The position numbers and the translations under genes were made by a program. Positions 19,513 through 26,107 of a stretch of 64,000 nt of DNA are shown piece after piece; position 1 is the stretch's first letter, and each line of letters begins with the position of its first letter. The DNA comes from Pelomonas sp. SE-A7. GTDB taxonomy: Bacteria > Pseudomonadota > Gammaproteobacteria > Burkholderiales > Burkholderiaceae_C. The stretch spans positions 310,001 to 374,000 of the forward strand of contig NZ_JAUASW010000003.1 in NCBI RefSeq assembly GCF_030345705.1. The letters are read 5' to 3'. Below the pieces are notes generated by a model. The model saw only the letters and a program-made list of their open reading frames with translations. It searched no databases and was not told where the DNA came from.

Positions 19513-20700
19513 ATGGCTACCGCTCGCGTCCACGTGTCGATCATCCCTGACAAGGGCGGCATAGTCGTCTATGACCTCCACGCTGGACGGATTCTCCATT
19601 CGATCACCGACTACTTGGTCTTCCTCTCATACAAGCTGGCCAAGAATTGGTCAACGGTAGAGCAGGCTGGCTGGCGCATTTCGAGGTTCTACTCATTCCT
19701 CTTGCTAAATGGTCAGAGCATCTTGGACATCGACGACGCCACTCTTGTGGAGTACCGAAGCCGCGAACTGACATTGGTAAAGAAGGACAGGAGTTTCAGA
19801 GGAAGCGATCGGGCTGTCCGAAGTACGGTAAACCAAAAGCTAAGTGCCATCCTGAACTGGATCGCCTGGATGCAATCGCTTGGGCTCGTCTCACAATTCA
19901 CCATTGGCCCTAGCAACGCGCGTGTCACGGCGTCTTCAGTAGGTCGCCATCGAATGGGACTAGCCCCAATTCCCGGTGACGCGATTAGCTCACCGCTCTA
20001 TCTGAGTGGGGCGGGCGACGCTGGCTCTGGTCCGTTCGTCTCTGAGAGTATCTACAGAGCGGCTCTGGAACACATTGTTAGGACCGCAAAAAGCGACTAC
20101 AAGGCTCAGCGCGACTCCCTGTTTTTGGACGTCTCCAGATACGCAGGGTTCCGCCGCGGCTCAACCCACTCTTTGACTATCGATCAGTTCTGCCAAGATC
20201 TGCTACTTCGTTGGCAAGAGGACACTTTTTCCGTGACTCCCAAGGTGCAGAAGCTGGGCTACGAGAACTCGTTCGAGATTCCTACCGATTTGGCGCTACG
20301 AGTTTCTGATTTCATTGAAGGTCCGCGCAGGGCACTGGTCAAGAGACTAGGCGTTGGGGTCAGCATCACCCGCGATCAAGTCTTCTTGTCTATGCGCACT
20401 GGTCGACCCGTTTCCGCTAGATCGATGACGAGCGCATTGCGCCCCGCAATGCGCGCCGCTGGTGGCAAAAAGGGAAAGGTCATCCACGCGATCAGAGGGC
20501 TCTTCGCATCGAATGTGGTGCTGGACGAGGCGATTCACCGGAGGGATGCCGGCCTCGATACTTCGACAGTGAGCATTGCGCTGGCAACAGCCTGGAAGCT
20601 AGGCCAGAAGGATCCGGATTCGATGGTGCCCTATGTCGCACAGGAGCTATCAAACATTGCTCGCAGGAGCCTTGCAAAGAGGCGGCGCGACGAAGAGTAG
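19513..20700 (+). CDS. Tyrosine-recombinase-like integrase, gene 4 of the module
   Basis: 395 residues. The N-terminal SAM-like part (AKNWSTVEQAGWRISRFYSFLL, residues about 40-60) precedes a catalytic half with YAGFRRGSTHSLTIDQF (first Arg), VIHAIRGLFAS (HxxR) and a final GQKDPDSMVPYVAQ where Tyr is the likely nucleophile. It begins 7 bp after the coiled-coil gene, so the four genes are one transcription unit. It is shorter than the first two recombinases and looks like an ordinary integrase-sized member with a divergent C-terminus. Confidence 0.72.
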   Translation: MATARVHVSIIPDKGGIVVYDLHAGRILHSITDYLVFLSYKLAKNWSTVEQAGWRISRFYSFLLLNGQSILDIDDATLVEYRSRELTLVKKDRSFRGSDRAVRSTVNQKLSAILNWIAWMQSLGLVSQFTIGPSNARVTASSVGRHRMGLAPIPGDAISSPLYLSGAGDAGSGPFVSESIYRAALEHIVRTAKSDYKAQRDSLFLDVSRYAGFRRGSTHSLTIDQFCQDLLLRWQEDTFSVTPKVQKLGYENSFEIPTDLALRVSDFIEGPRRALVKRLGVGVSITRDQVFLSMRTGRPVSARSMTSALRPAMRAAGGKKGKVIHAIRGLFASNVVLDEAIHRRDAGLDTSTVSIALATAWKLGQKDPDSMVPYVAQELSNIARRSLAKRRRDEE

Positions 20701-20784
20701 GAGCTGCCATCAAGACCATATATCGCGCATTGCGGAGTATGCGTCCGGCCAACCCACCTTGAACCGCCGGTCGACGACGGCCAA

Positions 20785-20820
20785 CATGGTGTCCACCAAT
20801 CAATGTAGGTGGACACCATG
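20785..20820. repeat. 13-bp perfect inverted repeat at the IS66 remnant
   Basis: CATGGTGTCCACC (20785-20797) and GGTGGACACCATG (20808-20820) are perfect inverted copies around a 10-nt spacer. The right arm supplies the ATG of the IS66 OrfA fragment. It may be a terminal or regulatory palindrome, or the product of the rearrangement that joined the IS remnant here. Confidence 0.6.
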
Positions 20821-21135
20821 TCAGACGCCAAGTCGGCCGGTCGCCGACGACACGATGCAGACCTGAAGCGCCAAGTCATCGTCGCAGCACGCCCGCGACC
20901 TCCTCGGACTACAGCCTCAAGCGCTGGTCGGCACTGACGCGCTACCTCGATGACGGTGGCTTGCCCATCGACAACAACTGGGTGGAGGACCGCATCCGGC
21001 CCATTGCGCTTGGCCGGCCGCTTGCGTGCCGGCAAGCGGGCTACGGCCGTAATGAGTCTGGTGCATTCGGCGCGCCTCAACGGACTCGACCCCTACGTCT
21101 ATCTGAGGGGGCTCTTCAAGAAGAACGCAGTTGTA
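20818..21135 (+). mobile_element. IS66-family remnant (OrfA start joined to transposase end, frameshifted)
   Basis: The left part reads MSDAKSAGRRRHDADLKRQV, like the start of an IS66 OrfA. It runs directly into the end of an IS66 TnpC: YSLKRWSALTRYLDDG, LPIDNNWVEDRIRPIALGR. The frame then shifts, and the last part AGKRATAVMSLVHSARLNG, LDPYVYL continues in another frame. About 1.5-2 kb of a complete element is missing between the two ends. It cannot make an active transposase. It directly follows the recombinase module. Confidence 0.72.
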
Positions 21136-21147
21136 GCCCGCGCTTGG

Positions 21148-21612
21148 CTAATGACGAATCGTTAGATCGTCCTTCATCAACATAGTCAGGACACGCATCC
21201 TGTCCGTGGCCCTTCCTTCGAGACGTGTGAGAAATTCAAGAGCGTCCTTAATTGGATCGGGCTCTTCATCAATAGCCATTTCCTGAACCCTCAGATCTCT
21301 GAGGGCATCGTTCTGAAGCACCTTCAGAAAGTCGACAACAGGCTGCTTGAAAAGCCATCGCGCATTGGCAACGGCCTTCAGAAAGGCCGCAACATCATCT
21401 GCCGTTAGGTTCTGGGTACCCTTCAAGATCAACGATACAGCCGCGTCATGCACTGCCAACCGCCTCTCGAACAAGTCCAGCTTGAGCTTGTTCTGCGCTG
21501 TCCGCCACTGTCGATATGCGAAGTACCCAGCAATGGCGGCCGCCAAGAGCGCAGCGGAGGGAGTACCGAGTGCCTTCACATATTCGACCCAGATTGGAAG
21601 CTCGCCAGCCAT
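21148..21612 (-). CDS. Small membrane-anchored hypothetical protein
   Basis: 154 residues from the ATG at 21612; a longer start at 21672 is possible. One N-terminal transmembrane helix (PSAALLAAAIAGYFAYRQW) is followed by KLKLDLFERRLAVHDAAVSLI, a segment common to many small accessory-region proteins with one anchor and a helical cytosolic part. The rest is helical and acidic. I do not recognise a function. It lies between the IS66 remnant and a divergent small membrane protein gene. Confidence 0.6.
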   Translation of the reverse strand: MAGELPIWVEYVKALGTPSAALLAAAIAGYFAYRQWRTAQNKLKLDLFERRLAVHDAAVSLILKGTQNLTADDVAAFLKAVANARWLFKQPVVDFLKVLQNDALRDLRVQEMAIDEEPDPIKDALEFLTRLEGRATDRMRVLTMLMKDDLTIRH

Positions 21613-21892
21613 AGATACACCACCCACTGAAGTTGTAGGAGCATTCTCGGCGAGACATTTGGCCGTCATCACCTTATGCGTCCTCCAGCTCCTATGAGGC
21701 GCGGCGCCCTAGCCTCAACAATGGCACTCACGGCAGCTTGTTGGGGCGAAGAGCATGTACTCAACGCGCACGCCTCGCTCAGTACCAGTGCGGGTTCGCC
21801 CGACACCCCATATAAGATGGGTTTCGCAACGGCATCGCCACGCTCCCTGGGCCTGATCCGCTGCCGACTGGACTACCGTGGAAGGAGCTTCG

Positions 21893-22192
21893 ATGTCGCA
21901 CCTCAGTGCTGAACGTTGGGCCTGTGCCCTCATTCTTGCCCTGGTCTATGGGATGCCCGTACTGGCCAGCGGCCTGGGCGTCGGCCTGCTGCTAAATGGA
22001 GAAGTGGTGCGTGGTGCGGTGTCGGTGGCCATTCCCCCTGTTTTTGGGGCGTGGTATCTCTGGGATTCGCGTCACAGCTGGGAGCGGCCCAGCGAGCTGC
22101 TTTGGCCGATGACCAAAGCCTGGCTTTGCGGCCTCCCGGTCGGCTTGGTGGCCTGGGGCTTGGCACGACTCGCCCGGACCCTGTGGGCCTAG
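21893..22192 (+). CDS. Small multi-helix membrane protein, unknown
   Basis: 99 residues from the ATG at 21893, chosen because GGAAGGAG lies just upstream. Three hydrophobic segments are visible: CALILALVYGMPVLASGLGV, VSVAIPPVFGAWYLW and AWLCGLPVGLVAWGLARL. There are no catalytic motifs. It is probably an inner-membrane protein. Neighbours are unrelated hypothetical genes, so no role is proposed. Confidence 0.5.
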   Translation: MSHLSAERWACALILALVYGMPVLASGLGVGLLLNGEVVRGAVSVAIPPVFGAWYLWDSRHSWERPSELLWPMTKAWLCGLPVGLVAWGLARLARTLWA

Positions 22193-22269
22193 CGCTAGAG
22201 CCTCTCAGGCCGACGGTGCAGTTCGCCAATTCTTCGAGGTGATCCTGCCCGCTCGTAGCAAGGACTGAA

Positions 22270-23061
22270 GTGGCCTCCGATCAAATCGCTGATTCACTGC
22301 TGCAGCAACCGCCAGCCAGCATCAGGCAAGCGGCCCAGTTGTTGCGCGGACTTGGATTCGCATTGCCGGCTATCGAACTGTTGGTCGGCGCTGCGCTCAA
22401 GAACTTGCCCGCCCTCGCCCAATCGCTGCGTGGCTTCAACGAGCGGGTCCAGGCGTTCCCCGAAGCGGTGCGAGAAGGAAGCATCGGGCTGGCCAAGCTG
22501 GGTTGGTACTACGACCTCGACATCCCTGCTCGCGACTTCTGGGACATCCGCGCCTGGGTCACCGAGGGCAATTCAGAGGCAATTACGCAATACCTGGTCG
22601 AGCACTTTGAGCGGCGAGCACCGGACATCGAAGCCGCACTGCTGAGCGCTCATCCGGTGCGCGCCGAGCCCTTGCGCCAGGCGTTCATCGCGGCCGGACA
22701 GAATCTGTTTTTTGTGGCAATTCCGACGCTGCTTGCGCAGGCGGATGGCCTGTCGCTGGAAATCCTGGGGGGCAAGCTGTTCAAGAGCGCAAACAAGCAG
22801 CCCGAGGCGGCTAAAGGGCTGGCGGACATGGCTCTGGACGATGCATCGCTGAAGTTCTTGGCAACGCTTCAGCAGAACAGCGGCTTCAACGCCGCTGAGC
22901 AGTACGCGCACGAGTTCCCAGAGTCACCGAATCGCCATGCGATCTTGCATGGCCGTGACCCTGCATACGGGACTCGTATCAACTATCTGAAGAGCCTTTC
23001 GCTGCTGGCCTTCGTTGGCCTTCATGTGCCCAGTGTGCTCAGCGAATCTCGGCAGGCTTGA
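22270..23061 (+). CDS. Hypothetical protein with HEPN-like R-x4-H motif
   Basis: 263 residues, almost all helical. The C-terminal region has NRHAILHGRDPAYGT (residues about 220-234), an R-x4-H arrangement followed by Gly as in HEPN-type RNase and abortive-infection proteins, then a hydrophobic helix (YLKSLSLLAFVGLHV). The predicted start is GTG at 22270. HEPN domains can be RNA-cutting toxins or nucleotide-binding partners. Only the motif supports this, so it stays a candidate. It sits in a string of accessory genes near a toxin-antitoxin set. Confidence 0.55.
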   Translation: MASDQIADSLLQQPPASIRQAAQLLRGLGFALPAIELLVGAALKNLPALAQSLRGFNERVQAFPEAVREGSIGLAKLGWYYDLDIPARDFWDIRAWVTEGNSEAITQYLVEHFERRAPDIEAALLSAHPVRAEPLRQAFIAAGQNLFFVAIPTLLAQADGLSLEILGGKLFKSANKQPEAAKGLADMALDDASLKFLATLQQNSGFNAAEQYAHEFPESPNRHAILHGRDPAYGTRINYLKSLSLLAFVGLHVPSVLSESRQA

Positions 23062-23174
23062 GGCCCGCGGAGCTCCCTCCGACTGTCTTGCCGGTTGTAC
23101 CTATTTGGCCGTACGACGTTCGAATCGCAGGTTTCACGCGCACCGGCACGTTCACTTGACGCCATGTAGAAGTC

Positions 23175-23203
23175 GCAAAAAGGGCCCCGACTGGAGCCCT
23201 TGG
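23175..23203 (-). terminator. Rho-independent terminator (minus strand)
   Basis: Read on the minus strand: GGGCTCC, loop AGTC, GGGGCCC (one G-U pair), then TTTTT. It begins a few bases after the stop at 23208 and so ends the small minus-strand unit 23635-23208. Confidence 0.7.
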
Positions 23204-23207
23204 TCAT

Positions 23208-23510
23208 TCAGTGGTGGCAGAGTCTTTGTGGAGGCGCATGGCTCCACTCCACGTTGGGCAGCCGGCATCGCCCGTCCGGCGGCCTGGAACCTGCGCGGCA
23301 GCCCTTGCGCACAGGCAGCACGGCATCCCGCTCATGCACTACCTGGACATCCAGGTCAGGCCGATCTGCCCATTCAAACACCGGCGCGGCGGTGAGCTCA
23401 GCTTCCGCCGAGTTCAAGGACCTGCCGCGCGACAAGATGCGCCCCACGGCGCTGAGATAGGGATTCTCAGCGTCATTGGAGGGCGCCAACCCATCTAACC
23501 AAACCAGCAT
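23208..23510 (-). CDS. Small hypothetical protein coupled to the upstream small membrane protein
   Basis: 100 residues if started at the ATG at 23510, whose A is the last base of the preceding TGA (TGATG coupling). An in-frame TTG 12 bases upstream is the alternative. The sequence is polar, with AENPYLSAVGRILSRG and a Cys/His-containing end (RLCHH). No family is recognised. Support comes from the coupled start and from the terminator lying directly after the stop. Composition is GC-rich, so a chance frame cannot be excluded. Confidence 0.45.
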   Translation of the reverse strand: MLVWLDGLAPSNDAENPYLSAVGRILSRGRSLNSAEAELTAAPVFEWADRPDLDVQVVHERDAVLPVRKGCRAGSRPPDGRCRLPNVEWSHAPPQRLCHH

Positions 23511-23635
23511 CAATGCCTCCAAACGTACACGACCGTCGCAACAAAGAACGTGACGAGGATCGCGCCAAGCGGGTGCTGTTCGACAGCTTCAAGGAGTTCC
23601 TTGACCTTCTTGGCATTCGGGAGAGGTAGCTTCAT
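23510..23635 (-). CDS. 41-residue single-helix membrane protein
   Basis: The ATG at 23635 has GGAG seven bases upstream. The product starts MKLPLPNAKKVKELLEAVEQ and continues with a membrane helix (LGAILVTFFVATVVYVW) ending in RH. A charged amphipathic N-terminus before one helix is common in small phage or toxin-like membrane peptides and in short regulators. Together with the coupled downstream gene and its terminator it forms a compact two-gene unit. The function is unknown. Confidence 0.55.
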   Translation of the reverse strand: MKLPLPNAKKVKELLEAVEQHPLGAILVTFFVATVVYVWRH

Positions 23636-23939
23636 TTTTCGCTCCGCCACCGCGCCGCCGCCGCCCAACCGAAGGTAGCGGCGCGCGGGGTAGGAGGATT
23701 GTCACAGCGAACGGGGGATCGATCGCCACCGAAAGTCTTGATTGAGTCACCGACGCCTCCCGTCACAGGCACGGTAGGGCCGGCATGCTTTGCAAAACCA
23801 GAATATCCGTCGGCTTTCGCTCAATTGGCATGGGTCGACCGAGGTGCCGAGCTTCTGCGAAAGTTGACTACGGATACGACTTCGCGCATGGCAAATGCCT
23901 GAGCCCTCAAACCAGGTCTCTGCTTGAGCCCACGAATCA

Positions 23940-24698
23940 CTAGGCTGCAGGCCAGTCTCCGGACACCTTAGGAAGCCACGTCATGGCGACATTCTTGAGG
24001 TCGTCGGGCACGTCGTATTCCTCGTTACGGCAGTCAAACAACACTTTGTCCTTCTGCTGAACTCGTACGAGTGAGAACGCTTCCTCTGGCTTGCGGCTGT
24101 TGTCGAAGAAGATCGCCATGTCGGCCAGGGGAGCGGCGTGGCGGATTGCCAGTTGAGTACGGGGAAATCTGCTGACAAGCTTTTCAACGGGCACCGCATG
24201 TCCGCCTTGCTGCCGTCTGGTTTGAACGCGTGCCGTCGAAAGACCCGCAGTGGCGAGGCCCACGAACAACAGCACAACGAAGTAGCCTGCCTCTTGCAGC
24301 TCAACGATGTCATCTGCCTTGGATTCGTACGTGCCGTCGCCCTTGTCAACCCAATGGGAGAACACTGTCTCAAATGCAAACGGGATCTGCTTTGCCATCA
24401 CGAGCCGTTTGAACGCTTTGACCCCTTGCTGAGAGAGTTCGTGCCATCTCCCGTCTTCGTCACGTAGACGTTGCGCCCAAGCAGGGAGGCCCTCCTCCCC
24501 TCGTTCAGGAAGAATGGACGTTGTCAGGCGGTCCGCATTTATCAGCGGCATCTGCAACCCGTTGACCAGCCGGTCGTACCAGAGCGTCGATTTGCCCGAG
24601 CCGTTATGCCCGGCGAGAACAAAGGCCGCAGGGCGGCCCGCAGCTTGCACTGCGCCTTTCAGGAGAACGTCAAGTCCTGGCGCACGTCGACGCTTCAC
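23940..24698 (-). CDS. Zeta-type toxin kinase
   Basis: 252 residues. Walker A is FVLAGHNGSGKSTL (residues about 27-40), followed by PLINADRLTTSI, then AFKRLVMAKQIPFAFETVFSH, matching the UDP-GlcNAc or nucleoside-binding pattern of zeta/PezT toxins (Asp/Arg in NADR, the FAFETV strand). A later HAAPLADMAIFFDNS closes the core. Zeta toxins phosphorylate UDP-amino-sugars and block wall synthesis. The start overlaps the stop of the middle gene by 4 bp. Together with the RHH gene upstream it forms a three-gene unit that parallels omega-epsilon-zeta. Confidence 0.82.
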   Translation of the reverse strand: MKRRRAPGLDVLLKGAVQAAGRPAAFVLAGHNGSGKSTLWYDRLVNGLQMPLINADRLTTSILPERGEEGLPAWAQRLRDEDGRWHELSQQGVKAFKRLVMAKQIPFAFETVFSHWVDKGDGTYESKADDIVELQEAGYFVVLLFVGLATAGLSTARVQTRRQQGGHAVPVEKLVSRFPRTQLAIRHAAPLADMAIFFDNSRKPEEAFSLVRVQQKDKVLFDCRNEEYDVPDDLKNVAMTWLPKVSGDWPAA

Positions 24699-25060
24699 AT
24701 CGCCTTCCGGGAAATGCGAAAGCGGCCGTCAGCACCAAACTTTCCGACCTCTTGAGTGCCGTCTTCAGCTTCTCGGATCAACATGCTCGAGTCTGCAGGG
24801 TGAGCTGAATATGCAAACACCCTCTTCTGATGCGCTGCAGCGTTGCGAAACACGCTGGTTCTCGCAATGCCCGGAGACCGTAGCGCAACGGCTGCCTTGC
24901 TGACCAGCGTCGGAGCTTCATCCCCAGGCCGTACCTGCGCTTCCTCGCCCTCATTGAGCATCAGCAAAACGAACCCATCACCAATAGGCAATTTCTTGGC
25001 ATCGCGGAACTGCGCCACGGAGAGCGACTGCTTCCCTGCCTTAGGTTTATTCATAGCCAT
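24695..25060 (-). CDS. Putative antitoxin or partner of the zeta toxin (middle gene)
   Basis: 121 residues from the ATG at 25060, chosen because the upstream extension is low in protein-like content; MNK at 25054 is the alternative. It opens with a Lys-rich segment (MNKPKAGKQSLSVAQFRDAK) and continues with beta-strand-like parts (FVLLMLNEGEEAQVRPGDEAP, KFGADGRFRISRKAM). It does not resemble the three-helix epsilon antitoxin that I know. Overlap with zeta (ATGA) and position suggest that it neutralises zeta or adds a function to it. Confidence 0.6.
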   Translation of the reverse strand: MAMNKPKAGKQSLSVAQFRDAKKLPIGDGFVLLMLNEGEEAQVRPGDEAPTLVSKAAVALRSPGIARTSVFRNAAAHQKRVFAYSAHPADSSMLIREAEDGTQEVGKFGADGRFRISRKAM

Positions 25061-25112
25061 ATTCAACGGAGTTCTAAATGTTTGAAGCCGCGACAGTGCG
25101 CGGACCTCCATC

Positions 25113-25319
25113 CTACTTCTGCAGCAATCGCTGTGCTCGGACGATGCGATCTCGCAAGCTGGACTGGAATTCCGGATCTTGCTTCCGCTGTTCCACGTGA
25201 CTAGCAATCGCTGCGCGGATGATTTCTGAGACAGGGCGGTTCTCGACGGTCGCCACTGTTTCCAGCTCCTCCGCTTGCTCTTCCGAGAGGCGGATGGTCA
25301 TTGCTTTGGGGCTTTTCAT
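25113..25319 (-). CDS. Ribbon-helix-helix (CopG/omega-like) repressor
   Basis: 68 residues from the ATG at 25319. The beta strand KAMTIRLSEEQAEELE and the following helices (RPVSEIIRAAIASHV) are a standard RHH DNA-binding fold. In omega-epsilon-zeta systems the first gene is an RHH repressor of the operon, which fits here. Its likely target, a pair of 8-bp direct repeats, lies in the divergent region just upstream. It may therefore also affect the neighbouring ubiquitin-like operon. Confidence 0.75.
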   Translation of the reverse strand: MKSPKAMTIRLSEEQAEELETVATVENRPVSEIIRAAIASHVEQRKQDPEFQSSLRDRIVRAQRLLQK

Positions 25320-25360
25320 AGGAGCAATTCTTGTTGCCGACACCTCGGTTGTCAAGTTGC

Positions 25361-25376
25361 TTGGTATCTTGGTATC
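25361..25376. promoter_or_regulatory. Tandem 8-bp direct repeats, candidate RHH operator
   Basis: TTGGTATC occurs twice back-to-back (25361-25376), between the RHH-zeta operon (minus strand) and the ubiquitin-like operon (plus strand). RHH repressors of the omega type bind tandem short direct repeats, so this is the best operator candidate. It could serve both divergent promoters in the roughly 87-bp gap. Confidence 0.55.
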
Positions 25377-25406
25377 ATGCAACCGTGACTTCATGAGGAG
25401 ACTCAC

Positions 25407-25700
25407 ATGGCTACTGAAGAAGTGATGGCCTCCGACAAGGCCCAAGAACACCCGATCCGAATTCAGATCGACCGTGTGCACTACGAAGTGTCAGCATTGG
25501 CGATGACGGGCGCTCAACTGCGTGCAGTCCCGCAACCCCCTCAAGGGCCGATCGGCGTAGATCGCGACCTGTTCCTGGTGATTCCAGGCGGAACGGACAA
25601 CAAGATCGCAGACGACGAAGTGGTGAAGCTCCACAACGGCATGCGATTCTTTACGGCGCCGGCGCAAATCAATCCTGGTCATTTCGACGCAGCGCTCTGA
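25407..25700 (+). CDS. Ubiquitin-like protein (multi-ubiquitin family, single domain)
   Basis: 97 residues. Residues about 17-91 follow the multi-ubiquitin pattern: HPIRIQIDRVHYEVSALAMTGAQLR, then DRDLFLVIPGGTDNKIADDEVVKL and HNGMRFFTAPAQINPG. The conserved Gly (G91) is not at the end; six residues (HFDAAL) follow. A protease must therefore expose a C-terminal Gly before an E1 can use it. Only one domain copy is present. The AGGAG upstream is well placed. It is the first gene of a five-gene, tightly spaced operon. Confidence 0.85.
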   Translation: MATEEVMASDKAQEHPIRIQIDRVHYEVSALAMTGAQLRAVPQPPQGPIGVDRDLFLVIPGGTDNKIADDEVVKLHNGMRFFTAPAQINPGHFDAAL

Positions 25701-25711
25701 GGAGTTCGGTC

Positions 25712-26107
25712 ATGGCTCTACCCCAGCCCGATGTCGAGTTCCTAGATGCTCGAGGCCTTCCGTATACCGTGACGGAGGAGGCGAACATGACTTGCTTGGT
25801 CTTTCACGGCTATGCACTGCCCAAGGGATACAACATCGCTCAGTCCGACCTGCTGATTCGACTCAGCCCAGGGTTCCCTGACGTTCCTCCAGACATGTGG
25901 TGGTTCAGCCCTGCGATAGCCCGCGACGACGGCCAAGCCATTCCTGCCACTGAACATGTCGAGAACCATCTTGGACGTGCGTGGCAACGATGGTCGAGGC
26001 ACCTCGGGCCAGGTCAATGGCGCTCAGGGACTGACGACGTGCAGACGTATCTGGCGATGATTGCGCGCGAACTTCAGCGCACCACGGTCAAAGAGGCGGT
26101 GGCATGA
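25712..26107 (+). CDS. E2-like ubiquitin-conjugating-fold protein (Prok-E2_E type)
   Basis: 131 residues. It has an E2-like strand and helix order: MTCLVFHGYALPKGY, SDLLIRLSPGFPDVPPDMWWF, AIPATEHVENHLGRAWQRWSRH. The P-x-x-P-P-D-M-W turn is the E2 core. The only Cys is C28, in an early strand, not in the segment after the turn where normal E2 enzymes carry the catalytic Cys. Transfer may use another residue (Thr or Ser near 80) or the protein may serve as an adaptor. It is 11 bp after the Ubl gene and overlaps the E1 start (ATGA). Confidence 0.82.
   Translation: MALPQPDVEFLDARGLPYTVTEEANMTCLVFHGYALPKGYNIAQSDLLIRLSPGFPDVPPDMWWFSPAIARDDGQAIPATEHVENHLGRAWQRWSRHLGPGQWRSGTDDVQTYLAMIARELQRTTVKEAVA

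Larger units (their letters stand above)
23061..23940. other. Accessory stretch between the HEPN-like gene and the zeta toxin
   Basis: Apart from the minus-strand two-gene unit and its terminator, I see only short GC-rich frames here. The plus-strand frame 23699-23902 starts at a TTG set too close behind AGGAGG and shows no protein-like pattern. No RNA gene or repeat is evident. Confidence 0.5.

Noticed and set aside
21713..21752. Inverted repeat GCCTCAACA ... TGTTGGGGC resembling an integron attC site
   Set aside because: The core boxes do not match RYYYAAC/GTTRRRY exactly, the element is short, and no integron integrase or cassette-like neighbours are present.
23022..23207. Minus-strand frame of 61 residues
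   Set aside because: It overlaps the terminator and the HEPN-like gene and has no ribosome site or recognisable pattern.
23699..23902. Possible 67-residue gene behind AGGAGG
   Set aside because: The start is TTG placed directly after the Shine-Dalgarno, and the product has no protein-like pattern.
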